Below, piece by piece: positions 42,906 through 51,065 of a stretch of DNA of 64,000 nt. The DNA is taken from positions 124,001 to 188,000 of the forward strand of contig NZ_JANYMP010000012.1 of assembly GCF_025061645.1 (NCBI RefSeq), given 5' to 3'. How positions within the stretch are numbered: position 1 is the first letter of the stretch; each line of letters starts with the position of its first letter. Below the pieces are notes generated by a model. The model saw only the letters and a program-made list of their open reading frames with translations, was not told where the DNA came from and ran no database searches. Both the position numbers and the translations under genes were made by a program. Source of the DNA: Umezawaea endophytica (GTDB lineage: Bacteria; Actinomycetota; Actinomycetes; Mycobacteriales; Pseudonocardiaceae).

Positions 42906-43880
42906 ATGGGTGCAAAAGAGCAGGAAGTTGTTCCGCTGCACGCGGGTTTCGACGTCGTGTACCGGGGTTTCCACCGACGCCAGGTGATCGAGCACATCGA
43001 CAACCTGGAAGACCAGCTTCGCTACACCAGCATCGATCGCACCGAAGCCATGGCTCAAGCCGCTGACCTGCGCAAACTGCTGGAGATGACGCGCCAGGAC
43101 CTGGAGGAGTCGCGCACGCGGGTCGAACGGCTGGAGATGTCGCCGTCCACGACCGCGGGCGCGACCGAGCGCCTGCACCGGATGCTGATGCTCGCCGAGG
43201 ACGAGTCGGCCGAGCTGCGCATCAGGGCCGACCGCGAGGTCACGTCGCTGCGGCAGCGGACCGAGGTCGAACTGGCCGAGCTGCGCGCAGAGGTCGAGCG
43301 CGAGCTGGCCGAGCGGCGCGCGGAGGTCGAGGAGCAGTCGCGGCTGGCCCGCGAAGCCGCGGCCCGCCGCACCGCCGAGCTGGACCAGCGCGAGGTCGAC
43401 CTGGAGCGCCGCGCCGCCGAGCAGGAGGCGCACCACGTCAAGCGCGCCGCCCAGGTCGAAGCCGAGTGCGTCGCCGCGATGGAGCAGGCCCAGCTCGACG
43501 CGGACATCCTGCTGGAGGAGACGGCCGAGCAGTGCAACAAGCTCGAAGCCGAGTCCGAGCAACGTCGGGAGAAGGCGCAGACGTTCTTCGACCTCACGAT
43601 GACCCGCCGCCGCAACGAGTCCGCCCAGCACCTCGCCGAGCAGGAGTCCATGGCGAAGGCCAGGGGCGAGTTCGTCGTCAAGGTCGCCAGCCGGGAGGCG
43701 CAGCGGCGGATCGCGGAGATCCAGCAGCACGCGGAGGAGCTCCAGGAGCTGCGCCGCACCGTGGTCACCCAGCTCACCGCCGCCCGCAGCGCCCTCGCCG
43801 CCGCGGCCGACCGGGTGCCGGGGCTGATCCCGGAGCAGGTGTCCAGCAGTGAGAACGGCGCGCTCGCGTTGCGCGCCTGA
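42906..43880 (+). CDS. DivIVA-like long coiled-coil protein
   Basis: 324 aa. The N-terminal ~45 residues (VPLHAGFDVVYRGFHRRQVIEHIDNLEDQL) resemble the DivIVA/GpsB membrane-binding head: an 'F-x-x-x-x-R-G-F-x-x-x-Q-V' signature. Nearly all the rest is charged coiled coil rich in Arg, Glu and Ala (about 45-300). It lacks signal and membrane helices, so it is cytoplasmic. Actinomycete relatives (Wag31/FilP-type) organise polar growth or cytoskeletal filaments. ATG at 42906 was chosen; the open frame extends upstream to 42693 without similarity. An OmpA-like gene follows after 17 bp. Confidence 0.85.
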   Translation: MGAKEQEVVPLHAGFDVVYRGFHRRQVIEHIDNLEDQLRYTSIDRTEAMAQAADLRKLLEMTRQDLEESRTRVERLEMSPSTTAGATERLHRMLMLAEDESAELRIRADREVTSLRQRTEVELAELRAEVERELAERRAEVEEQSRLAREAAARRTAELDQREVDLERRAAEQEAHHVKRAAQVEAECVAAMEQAQLDADILLEETAEQCNKLEAESEQRREKAQTFFDLTMTRRRNESAQHLAEQESMAKARGEFVVKVASREAQRRIAEIQQHAEELQELRRTVVTQLTAARSALAAAADRVPGLIPEQVSSSENGALALRA

Positions 43881-43897
43881 ACTCGGGAGTCCTCTAC

Positions 43898-44473
43898 ATG
43901 ACCAGGAAACCGCGCTGGCTGCCGTTGGCGCTGGCGGCGCTCCTCGTGCCCGCGAGCGCGACGGCGTTCGCGTTCTCCGTGTACGGCGAGGAGCTGACGG
44001 AGGTGCTCCCGTTCTCCTCCCCGGCCCCCACGCCGGAGGTCGTGGCACCGCCGCCCACCATGGTCCTCATCCGCGTCCCCGTGCCCCCGCTGCCGCTCCC
44101 GCCCGCACCGCCGACGCCGGAAGCGGTGCAGTACCAGGTGAGCACGCTGTTCACGTCGAACGGCGTCAAGGGCATCACCTTCACGCCGGGCACCGCCGAG
44201 TTCACCGGTCCCGGCGAGGAGGTCCAGACGGGTGTGGGGAACCTGCTGTGGCGCACCGGGGGCGCGGCGATCACCCTCGTCTCCCACGCGTGGAACGGCG
44301 AGACGGCCTCGCACCGCTGCGACGTCCTCGCCATGGAGCGGGCGCAACTCGTGCGCGACTTCCTGATCAGCCGAGGCGTGCCCGTCGACGCCATCGAGAC
44401 CAAGGTCATCGTCGATCCGGTGTGGGGGCCGCCCTCCGACGGCGGTCCCGCCGTCGACGTCCAGGTGAGTTGA
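43898..44473 (+). CDS. Exported OmpA-like (peptidoglycan-associated) protein
   Basis: 191 aa. An N-terminal signal/anchor (PLALAALLVPASATAFAF, residues about 8-26) is followed by a Pro/Val-rich linker (VPVPPLPLPPAPPTPE) and a C-terminal OmpA-like domain (about 85-191). Recognisable landmarks are FTPGTAEFTGPG, ITLVSHAW (the 'GHTD' position) and AMERAQLVRDFLISRGV. In actinomycetes such proteins tether membrane or cell-wall structures. The gene lies 17 bp after the coiled-coil gene and 9 bp before the next gene, so all three are probably one operon. Confidence 0.82.
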   Translation: MTRKPRWLPLALAALLVPASATAFAFSVYGEELTEVLPFSSPAPTPEVVAPPPTMVLIRVPVPPLPLPPAPPTPEAVQYQVSTLFTSNGVKGITFTPGTAEFTGPGEEVQTGVGNLLWRTGGAAITLVSHAWNGETASHRCDVLAMERAQLVRDFLISRGVPVDAIETKVIVDPVWGPPSDGGPAVDVQVS

Positions 44474-44482
44474 GGGGCGGTC

Positions 44483-45325
44483 ATGGCAGGCGCTGTCGCG
44501 TTCGTGTTCGGTCTGTGCGCGTTGTCGTTCGCCGCGGGCTGCGTGGTGACCGCCGTGATGCTGCGCAACCCGGACCCGGAGGAGGCCGCGCCGGAACCAC
44601 CCGCACCACCGGAACCCGTCCCCGTCCCCGTTCCGCCGCTCCGGCTCCTCCTGCCCCCGGACGCCTTCGCCGAGAAACCGATCCACCGCAACCCCGTGGT
44701 CGGCCTCCCCGCGCTGGTCAAGCTGGACCACGACACCCCGACCCCGGACCCCACCTTCACCGGCGTCTTCGACCCACCACCCGCCCGCTTGCCGGTACCG
44801 GCGGACGAGGTGGCCGACCAGTCCCCGCCACCCGTCGAGGAGATGTCCTTCACCGCACTGCCGAACAACGGCCGCGCGAACTGGAGCCGAGTGGACCCGT
44901 GGACCGGCCGCTCGCTGTACGACGACCAAGCCCTCCTACTGGAAGCGGCCTGCACGCGTCAGCCAACGACAGAACCGCTCACCGACCCACCACCCGTCAG
45001 CGCGCCACCACTCCCGACCGCCCGCAACGGGGAACAGCGACCGATCACCGCGAACCTGGTCGCCCAACCCGAGTTATCGCCCACGACCGAGCCGGAACCC
45101 GAATTGGCGCCTCAAGCAGCGGAACCGGAGCCGGACACCATGTTCGTGTCGTGCTCCGGCCTGGTGACAGACCCCGAGCTCACCGCGGAAGCCGAACCGG
45201 TCGTGCCGGAACAAGGCGCGAACGCGCCCCTGGTCGTCCCGAAGCAGCACGTCGTCCCCAACGACGAGTTCCGCAAGCGCTACCTGCGCACCTTCGAAGC
45301 GGCCCGGCGCAGGTCGAACCACTAG
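44483..45325 (+). CDS. Membrane-anchored Pro/Glu-rich hypothetical protein
   Basis: 280 aa and unrecognised. Residues 6-28 are one hydrophobic helix (VFGLCALSFAAGCVVTAVML); the rest is disordered, dominated by Pro, Glu, Val and Thr (EPPAPPEPVPVPVPPL, EPEPELAPQAAEPEPD). The ~30-residue C-terminus turns basic (EFRKRYLRTFEAARRRSNH). Leu near residue 198 is encoded by the rare codon TTA (45074-45076), so expression may depend on the bldA-type tRNA. It is the third gene after the coiled-coil and OmpA-like genes; a role in the same envelope apparatus is guesswork. Confidence 0.75.
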   Translation: MAGAVAFVFGLCALSFAAGCVVTAVMLRNPDPEEAAPEPPAPPEPVPVPVPPLRLLLPPDAFAEKPIHRNPVVGLPALVKLDHDTPTPDPTFTGVFDPPPARLPVPADEVADQSPPPVEEMSFTALPNNGRANWSRVDPWTGRSLYDDQALLLEAACTRQPTTEPLTDPPPVSAPPLPTARNGEQRPITANLVAQPELSPTTEPEPELAPQAAEPEPDTMFVSCSGLVTDPELTAEAEPVVPEQGANAPLVVPKQHVVPNDEFRKRYLRTFEAARRRSNH

Positions 45326-45340
45326 CCCACCACCACCGAG

Positions 45341-45484
45341 TCACCGCTTGCGGAACTTGCGGAACATCTGCTGGGCCTGAGCGCGCTTGCGCGGGTCCTT
45401 CGCCATCTGCTTGGCCTGCTCGGTCACCCGCCGCCCCTGCGGGCTGCGCACGAACGCGGCGATCTTGCTGAACAGCGAAGCCAT
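45341..45484 (-). CDS. 47-aa basic conserved-type small protein
   Basis: A small gene encoding MASLFSKIAAFVRSPQGRR, then VTEQAKQMAKDPRKRAQAQQ and MFRKFRKR. The ATG at 45484 has a strong GGAGG 6 nt upstream and codon usage is GC-rich, supporting real translation. About one third of residues are Lys or Arg, with an amphipathic helix predicted. Small basic proteins of this pattern occur in actinomycetes; the function is unknown, possibly nucleic-acid or membrane binding. It is convergent with the gene ending at 45325, 15 bp away. Confidence 0.8.
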   Translation of the reverse strand: MASLFSKIAAFVRSPQGRRVTEQAKQMAKDPRKRAQAQQMFRKFRKR

Positions 45485-45566
45485 GGGATCCTCCAAAGGG
45501 GGTTTGTCCTACTGTGTCCCCTTTGCCGACGACCGCCAAACCTCTTGCGCCACCCGAGCACGTCAC

Positions 45567-46409
45567 CTAGTACGGCGAGATGCTCACCCCGAGCGCACCG
45601 GGCCCGACGTGCGCGCCGATGGCGGAACTGACCTGGGTCACCATGTACTTCCGGGCGCCGGGGATCTTCTTCCGCAGTCGCCGCATGAGGTCGTGGGCGC
45701 GGTCCTCCGCGGCGAAGTGCTCGACCGCCACGTCGACCCTCTCCTCGCCCGCCTTCTTCGTCGCGATCTCCACCATCCGCTTGAGCGCCCGCTCGGTCCC
45801 CAGCACCTTGTCCAACGGCGTGATCTGCCCGTCGGTCATCGTGAGCAGCGGTTTCATCGACAGCGCGGTGCCGAGCATCGCCACGGCGGGACTGATCCGG
45901 CCGCCGCGCTTGAGGTATTCGAGCGTGTCCACGTAGATCAGCTCCGTGCCGCGCCGGAAGCTGTGCATCGCGGCCCCGATCACCTTCCGCGCGTCCCCGC
46001 CCCGCGCGGCGGCCTCGGCGGCGGCCAGCACGGCGTACCCGAGGCTCATCCCGCACGTCCCCGTGTCCACGACGTGGACGGGCACCCGGACCTGCTTGGC
46101 CGCGTTGCACGCGGTGTCGACGGTCCCCGACAGCCTGGACGACACGTGGATCGACACCACGGCCTCGGCCCCCGCGGCGCCCGCGTCCGCGTACGCCCAG
46201 TAGAAGGCCCCCGGATCGGGCGGGACGGTGGTGACCGAGAGTTCGCCGCGCATGGCGTTGACCATCGTCGAAACCGGGATGCGGGACTCGTCGTCGAGCT
46301 GGTCGCCGATGCGCACCTGGATCTGCGCGACGGTGATGCCCAGCTCGTCGGTCAACGCGGCCGGGAGGCACGCTGTCGAGTCCGTGACTATGGCGACACG
46401 CCGGTTCAT
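45567..46409 (-). CDS. DegV-family fatty-acid-binding protein
   Basis: 280 aa with the DegV fold: the N-terminal VAIVTDSTACLP (residues 4-15) with the conserved DST, IHVSSRLSGTVDTACNAA (about 88-105) with the SSxLSGT motif, and GRISPAVAMLGTALSMKPLL (about 172-191). In Firmicutes FakB homologues present a fatty acid to the kinase FakA. No FakA-like gene is in the window. The ATG lies 275 bp upstream of the divergent etfB gene. The role in lipid handling is inferred from the family. Confidence 0.92.
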   Translation of the reverse strand: MNRRVAIVTDSTACLPAALTDELGITVAQIQVRIGDQLDDESRIPVSTMVNAMRGELSVTTVPPDPGAFYWAYADAGAAGAEAVVSIHVSSRLSGTVDTACNAAKQVRVPVHVVDTGTCGMSLGYAVLAAAEAAARGGDARKVIGAAMHSFRRGTELIYVDTLEYLKRGGRISPAVAMLGTALSMKPLLTMTDGQITPLDKVLGTERALKRMVEIATKKAGEERVDVAVEHFAAEDRAHDLMRRLRKKIPGARKYMVTQVSSAIGAHVGPGALGVSISPY

Positions 46410-46487
46410 GTAATCGGACCCTAGCCGCCGCGCCGGAGCAGCGGTTGGAGTCCGGATCTTAACCGATCAAGAGCCTTGCTGGCAGCA

Positions 46488-46554
46488 CCGTGAGTACCGT
46501 CACGCTTGCAAGGTGCTTGCGGGCGTTTGCACCGCTGCTACTCACGGGTAACAT
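46488..46554 (+). promoter_or_regulatory. etfBA promoter with repeated elements
   Basis: TTGCAC (46527-46532), a 16-bp spacer and TAACAT (46549-46554) form a plausible -35/-10. Upstream, TTGC recurs at 46506, 46517 and 46527 with 10- to 11-bp spacing, and CCGTGAGTA (46488-46496) is inverted as TACTCACGG (46539-46547). The overlaps suggest regulator binding at the promoter. The leader to the etfB ATG is about 120 nt. Confidence 0.45.
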
Positions 46555-46684
46555 AAAGGTGGTCGACACCACCATGCCAATGCGGCGAGGACATGGCAGG
46601 GTCGCGTTAATCCGGCGACCAGCGCGCCTCCCAGCAGTCGCCTAGTCACGTCGCCGCCCGTCCGCAGGAGGTCGAAGAGGACCT

Positions 46685-47467
46685 ATGAACATTGTCGTCC
46701 TGGTCAAGCAGGTGCCTGACACCTGGTCCGAGCGCAAGCTCTCCGATGCCGACCACACCCTTGACCGCGAATCCGCGGACGCCGTCCTCGACGAGATCAA
46801 CGAACGCGCGGTCGAAGAGGCACTGCTGCTCAAGGAAGCCCACGGCGGCGAGGTGACCGTCATCGCGATGGGTCCCGACCGCGCCACCGACGCGATCCGC
46901 AAGGCGCTCTCCATGGGCGCCGACAAGGCGGTGCACGTCAACGACGCGGCGCTGCACGGTTCGGACGTCTTCGGCACCGCCAAGGTGCTCGCGAAGGCGA
47001 TCGGCACCGTCGAGGGCTTCGACCTCGTCATCGCGGGCAACGAGGCCACCGACGGCCGCATGGGCGCCGTGCCGGCGATCCTGGCCGAGTACCTCGGCCT
47101 GCCGCAGGTCACGCAGCTCCGCAAGCTGACCGTCGAGGGCACCACCGTCAAGGGCGAGCGCGAGACCGAGGAAGGTGTCGCGCACCTCGAGGCGACGCTG
47201 CCCGCGGTCGTGAGCGTCACCGAGAAGATCAACGAACCGCGGTACCCGTCCTTCAAGGGCATCATGGCCGCGAAGAAGAAGCCCGTCACCACGCTCACCG
47301 TCGCCGACCTCGGCGTCGACGCGGGCGAGGTGGGCTTGGGCGGAGCCTGGTCCGGTGTGATCGAGGCGTCCCCGAAGCCCCCGCGCACCGCGGGTCAGCG
47401 CATCGATGACGAGGGTGTCGGCGGCTCGAAGATCGCCGAGTACCTGGTCGGCCAGAAGCTCATCTGA
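46685..47467 (+). CDS. etfB: Electron transfer flavoprotein beta subunit
   Basis: 260 aa. The beta subunit binds AMP and, with EtfA, carries electrons from acyl-CoA and other dehydrogenases to the quinone pool through ETF-quinone oxidoreductase. KQVPDTW, VTVIAMGPDRATDAIRKALSMGAD and the adenine-loop region DLVIAGNEATDGRMGAVPAILAEYL (about 115-140) are family blocks. GAAGAGGACC lies upstream of the ATG. It is followed 14 bp later by etfA. It corresponds in order to M. tuberculosis fixA (Rv3029c). Confidence 0.96.
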   Translation: MNIVVLVKQVPDTWSERKLSDADHTLDRESADAVLDEINERAVEEALLLKEAHGGEVTVIAMGPDRATDAIRKALSMGADKAVHVNDAALHGSDVFGTAKVLAKAIGTVEGFDLVIAGNEATDGRMGAVPAILAEYLGLPQVTQLRKLTVEGTTVKGERETEEGVAHLEATLPAVVSVTEKINEPRYPSFKGIMAAKKKPVTTLTVADLGVDAGEVGLGGAWSGVIEASPKPPRTAGQRIDDEGVGGSKIAEYLVGQKLI

Positions 47468-47481
47468 AGGCGAGGAATCAC

Positions 47482-48438
47482 ATGTCCGAGGTACTAGTCC
47501 TCGTCGACCACGTCGACGGCGACGTCAAGAAGGTCACCTATGAGCTCCTCTCCGCCGCTCGCCGCCTGGGCGAGCCGTCGGCGGTGGTGGTAGCCGCCCC
47601 CGGCACCGCGGCCAAGGTCCGGGAATCCCTGGGCCGCTACGGCGCCGCCAAGGTCTACGCGGTCGAATCCGACGACGCGGTCAACTACCTGGTCACCCCG
47701 AAGGTCGACGCCCTGGCCACCATCGCGGGCACGGCCTCACCCGCCGCCATCCTCATCTCGGCCACCATCGAGGGCAAGGAAGTAGCAGGCAGGCTAGCCG
47801 CCCGCCTGGGCTCCGGCCTCCTGGTGGACGTGGTCGACATCGACGAGGACGGCACCGGCACCCAGTCAATCTTCGGCGGCGCCTTCGTGGTCAAGTCGAA
47901 GGTCAACACCGGCACCCCGATCATCACCGTCCGCCCCGGCGGCGTGGAGGCGACGGAAGCCGAGGGCGCGGCAGCGGAAGAGTCCGTGGAAATCTCGGTG
48001 GACACCGCAAAGGCCACCAAGGTCACCGGCCGCGAACAAATCGTGGGCGGCGACCGCCCAGAACTGACGGAAGCCTCGGTAGTAGTCTCAGGCGGCCGCG
48101 GCGTAGGCAGCGCCGAAAGCTTCGACGTAGTGGAAAAACTAGCGGACAGCCTAGGCGCAGCAGTAGGCGCCTCCCGCGCAGCGGTGGACTCCGGCTACTA
48201 CCCCCACCAGTTCCAGGTGGGCCAAACCGGCAAAACGGTCTCCCCACAGCTCTACATCGCCCTGGGCATCTCCGGCGCCATCCAACACCGCGCAGGCATG
48301 CAAACCTCGAAGACCATCATCGCGGTCAACAAGGACAACGAAGCCCCCATCTTCGAAATCGCAGATTTCGGCGTAGTAGGCGACCTCTTCAACGTAGCCC
48401 CCCAGCTAACCGAAGAAGTAGCCAAGCGCAAGGGCTAA
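47482..48438 (+). CDS. etfA: Electron transfer flavoprotein alpha subunit
   Basis: A 318-aa partner of EtfB. The N-terminal domain leads to the FAD-binding C-terminal domain (about 195-318): [52 protein letters not shown] and [17 protein letters not shown] are all intact. The last ~140 codons show a striking rise in A-ending codons (GCA, GTA, CTA, CAA) unlike etfB, continuous with C/A skew in the downstream non-coding sequence. A 13-bp-stem terminator follows 25 bp after the stop. Confidence 0.96.
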   Translation: MSEVLVLVDHVDGDVKKVTYELLSAARRLGEPSAVVVAAPGTAAKVRESLGRYGAAKVYAVESDDAVNYLVTPKVDALATIAGTASPAAILISATIEGKEVAGRLAARLGSGLLVDVVDIDEDGTGTQSIFGGAFVVKSKVNTGTPIITVRPGGVEATEAEGAAAEESVEISVDTAKATKVTGREQIVGGDRPELTEASVVVSGGRGVGSAESFDVVEKLADSLGAAVGASRAAVDSGYYPHQFQVGQTGKTVSPQLYIALGISGAIQHRAGMQTSKTIIAVNKDNEAPIFEIADFGVVGDLFNVAPQLTEEVAKRKG

Positions 48439-48463
48439 ACACAAAGCACAACCGCACCACCAC

Positions 48464-48504
48464 AGAACCGCCCAGCCCCCCCACCAAGGGAGCTGGGCGG
48501 TTCT
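48464..48504 (+). terminator. Terminator hairpin after etfA
   Basis: AGAACCGCCCAGC (48464-48476) pairs perfectly with GCTGGGCGGTTCT (48492-48504) over a C/A-rich 15-nt loop. It starts 25 bp after the etfA stop codon. Confidence 0.8.
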
Positions 48505-48564
48505 CATGTCTTCCCTTGCCCAAAAAACCCAACCCCCCACAAACCGCACGCCGCCCACCAAACC

Positions 48565-48682
48565 GTGGCCGATTTTACTTGGGGGATTTGCCCCTTAAAC
48601 TTGCGTCGGACGGCAGCTTCACCTCTGCCCTTTATTGTCCGACGAAGGGGCAAATCTAGGGGCCCCAAGTCAAATCGGCCAC
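48565..48682. repeat. 118-bp nested palindrome
   Basis: Three stacked inverted segments around one centre: GTGGCCGATTTTACTTGGGG (48565-48584) with 48663-48682 (one mismatch), GATTTGCCCCTT (48585-48596) with 48645-48656, and CGTCGGAC (48604-48611) with 48637-48644. GGCAG and CTGCC close a central loop. It lies between the etfA terminator and the convergent T5orf172 gene. It differs in sequence from the 8-kb/33-kb hairpin family. It could be a miniature mobile element or a very long terminator. Confidence 0.75.
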
Positions 48683-48714
48683 CCCACCTACAAAATCCGG
48701 CACCCACCCGACCC

Positions 48715-50124
48715 CTAAGGCGTACTAGCCCGCCACTCAGGCGCCTCAGGCCTCTCCACGAACTCCACCACCTCAACCCCCTCCATCCCCCTCAAAACCT
48801 CCAAAACCTCCCCCACCCCCACCCGAAAAAACTCCCGCCGCACATTGACCAAATTCACCCGCCGCCCAGCAAACCGCTCATGCAGCGCCTTCTCCAACCC
48901 CACTGCATCCTGACTGGGCAACATCACATGCACATCAAACCGAAACGGCACAGAAGCATCCCCCAACTCCCGCACCCGGTCATAGGGATCAAGCCGCCGA
49001 GTCATCCCGATCCCCACCACCCCATCCCCGAACGCCCCGATGTTGCTGATCACGTACACGTGCCCGGCACGAGCGTTCCCCGCCATCCCCTCGACGACCC
49101 CCCGCCCGGCCTCGACCTCCTCCAACCGCGACCGCAACGACAGCGCGGCCACCGACTCCCCGTCCCCCCGCCGCTCCAACGCGGCCAGGGAACTCTCCAC
49201 GTGGGCCTTCTCCTTCTCCCACTTGGCCCGCGCCCGCTCGTAGTCCCGAGCCGCCGCGGCCTGCTCCTTCATGTCCAGCCGGAGGGCGAGCGCCTCTTCC
49301 TTCTCCGCCTCCACCTTCGCGCGGTAGTCGGCGGTCATCACGATCTCCGCGCACCTCAACCGGTGGTACCGCTCGTCGATCCGGATCTCCATCGACGACC
49401 CCAGCCGCGCGATCGTCTCGGAGATCTTCGTCAGCCTCTCCACCGAGTTCTGCCGGGACTGCGGTTTCACCGTCCGCACGCAGTTCTCGGCCTCCGTGTT
49501 GTACGCCCGCAGCAACAGCTTGGAGAAGTCGTCGACCATCTTCTTGCCCTCGATCGTCGACCCGTTGACCTGCCAGTTGGTCGTCGCCTGCACGGCGTTG
49601 CCGGTGCGCACGAACGCCTTCGTGTCCTCCTTGATCGCGGCGATCCGCTCCTTGTAGCCGACGGCGTTGTCCAACGGGTGCGCGTAGGCGTACACGCCCG
49701 CCGCCTGGAGCAGCGCCGTGTCGGAGGCGTTGATCAGCTCGTCGCGCACGGTCGCCAGTTCGGCACGGGCGCGCGACACCTGCGCCAGCACGTCCTGGAG
49801 CTGCGCCTCCATCATCCGAATCCGCTCGACCCGCGCCGAGTCGTCCACGATCCCGGCGACCGCCAGCGCTTCGCGCAACTGCGCGTTCTCGGCTTCGAGC
49901 GCCTTGCGGCGGCTGCCGAAGCCGTTCGGCGCCGGGGGCGGGATGACGGGCACCTTGATCCGGGGAACGGGAGCGGTCAGGTGCGCCTGGGCGACGGGAC
50001 CCCAGAACTGCCAGCCCGCCGGGGCGGGGGGCCAGGAGGGGTCCGGGGCCCAGCCAGGGGGAGGCACCCAGCCCTGGGGTGGCCGAGGCCATCCCGGTGG
50101 TGGGCGGAACCGCCTGACCTCCAC
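48715..50124 (-). CDS. DUF4041/T5orf172 (GIY-YIG-like nuclease domain) coiled-coil protein
   Basis: 469 aa. The N-terminus has Pro/Trp repeats (PPPGWPRPP, PPPGWAPDPSWPPAP, about 5-40), then a coiled coil (about 65-130), DUF4041 (about 130-330) and the T5orf172 module (about 355-455). The module is recognised by GHVYVISN, VGIGMTRRLDPYDRVREL, DASVPFRFDVH and RRVNLVNVRREFF. Members are GIY-YIG superfamily nuclease-like proteins, frequent in phage and mobile DNA, with little experimental work. GTG at 50124 was chosen for AAGGAG 7 nt upstream; ATG at 50160 is an alternative. Its 3' end lies in C/A-skewed DNA beside the 118-bp palindrome. Confidence 0.85.
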   Translation of the reverse strand: MEVRRFRPPPGWPRPPQGWVPPPGWAPDPSWPPAPAGWQFWGPVAQAHLTAPVPRIKVPVIPPPAPNGFGSRRKALEAENAQLREALAVAGIVDDSARVERIRMMEAQLQDVLAQVSRARAELATVRDELINASDTALLQAAGVYAYAHPLDNAVGYKERIAAIKEDTKAFVRTGNAVQATTNWQVNGSTIEGKKMVDDFSKLLLRAYNTEAENCVRTVKPQSRQNSVERLTKISETIARLGSSMEIRIDERYHRLRCAEIVMTADYRAKVEAEKEEALALRLDMKEQAAAARDYERARAKWEKEKAHVESSLAALERRGDGESVAALSLRSRLEEVEAGRGVVEGMAGNARAGHVYVISNIGAFGDGVVGIGMTRRLDPYDRVRELGDASVPFRFDVHVMLPSQDAVGLEKALHERFAGRRVNLVNVRREFFRVGVGEVLEVLRGMEGVEVVEFVERPEAPEWRASTP

Positions 50125-50300
50125 GTGGATTCTCCTTGCGTGTTCGGGTGGTGGACTCATCGAGGCCCGCTGAGCGGGTGTTACCCCATTAGCAGGCCTT
50201 CCTGAGCGGAGCCTGAGAACCGGCCATTCATCGAGATGGCACGTACGCGTCATCGCTTCGACCTGCCGCCGGTACCCGTCAGGTCGGTAAACCTTGAGCC

Positions 50301-51065
50301 ATGACGCAGCCGCAACTGCTTGTCAGCACCGCAAGGCCCGCGACCGGCACGCCAGGGTACTCCCTCCTGGTGGCGCGTGACAGCGCGGAAGTCGTTGCCG
50401 CGCAACGGCTCCGCTTCCAGGTGTTCGCCGAAGAGGTGGGTGCCTCGCTGCACACCTCCGTACCAGGGCACGACGTCGACCGGTTCGACGAGTTCTGCGA
50501 CCACCTGGTGGTCCGGGACGACACGTCCGGCGAGATCGTAGGCACCTACCGGATGCTGCCGCCGGAGCGGGCCCGCGAGGCGGGCGGCCTGTACTCGGAA
50601 ACCGAGTTCGACCTGCGGAATCTCGCTCACCTGCGGCACACCCTGGTGGAGACCGGTCGGTCTTGCGTCCACCCCGATCACCGCAGCGGCGCCGTCGTGA
50701 GTCTCGTCTGGGCTGGAATCGCGCGGTACATGCTGCTGTCCGGCCACACCTGGCTCGCGGGCTGCGCGTCGGTGTCCCTCGCGGACGGGGGTGAGCACGC
50801 CTCCGGCGTGTGGGAGACCGTGCGCGCCAAGCACTACGCGCCCGAGGAGTTCCGGGTGGCGCCGCTGAACCCCTGGACGCCACGGGAATCGCCCGCGAAG
50901 GCCGTGCTGCCGCCGCTGCTCAGGGGCTACCTGCGGATGGGCGCGCTGGTGTGCGGCCCGCCCGCGCTGGACGTCGACTTCGGCGTCGCCGACCTCTTCG
51001 TCCTGATGAACCCGTCGAAGATGGACAAGCGGTACCTCAAGTTCTTCCTCGGGGAGGAACCGTGA
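50301..51065 (+). CDS. GNAT-fold N-acyltransferase, OlsB-like (Rv3027c-like)
   Basis: 254 aa. The N-terminal GNAT fold has RDSAEVVAAQRLRFQVFAEEVGA, DEFCDHLVVRD and GRSCVHPDHRSGAVVSLVWAG (acyl-carrier/cofactor loop). These match the hemolysin/OlsB N-acyltransferase family, which makes lyso-ornithine lipid from acyl-ACP. Its ending overlaps the PlsC-type acyltransferase by 4 bp (GTGA), mirroring OlsB-OlsA pairs and the M. tuberculosis Rv3027c-Rv3026c order. Synthesis of an ornithine-type or other aminolipid is therefore a reasonable inference. Confidence 0.87.
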   Translation: MTQPQLLVSTARPATGTPGYSLLVARDSAEVVAAQRLRFQVFAEEVGASLHTSVPGHDVDRFDEFCDHLVVRDDTSGEIVGTYRMLPPERAREAGGLYSETEFDLRNLAHLRHTLVETGRSCVHPDHRSGAVVSLVWAGIARYMLLSGHTWLAGCASVSLADGGEHASGVWETVRAKHYAPEEFRVAPLNPWTPRESPAKAVLPPLLRGYLRMGALVCGPPALDVDFGVADLFVLMNPSKMDKRYLKFFLGEEP

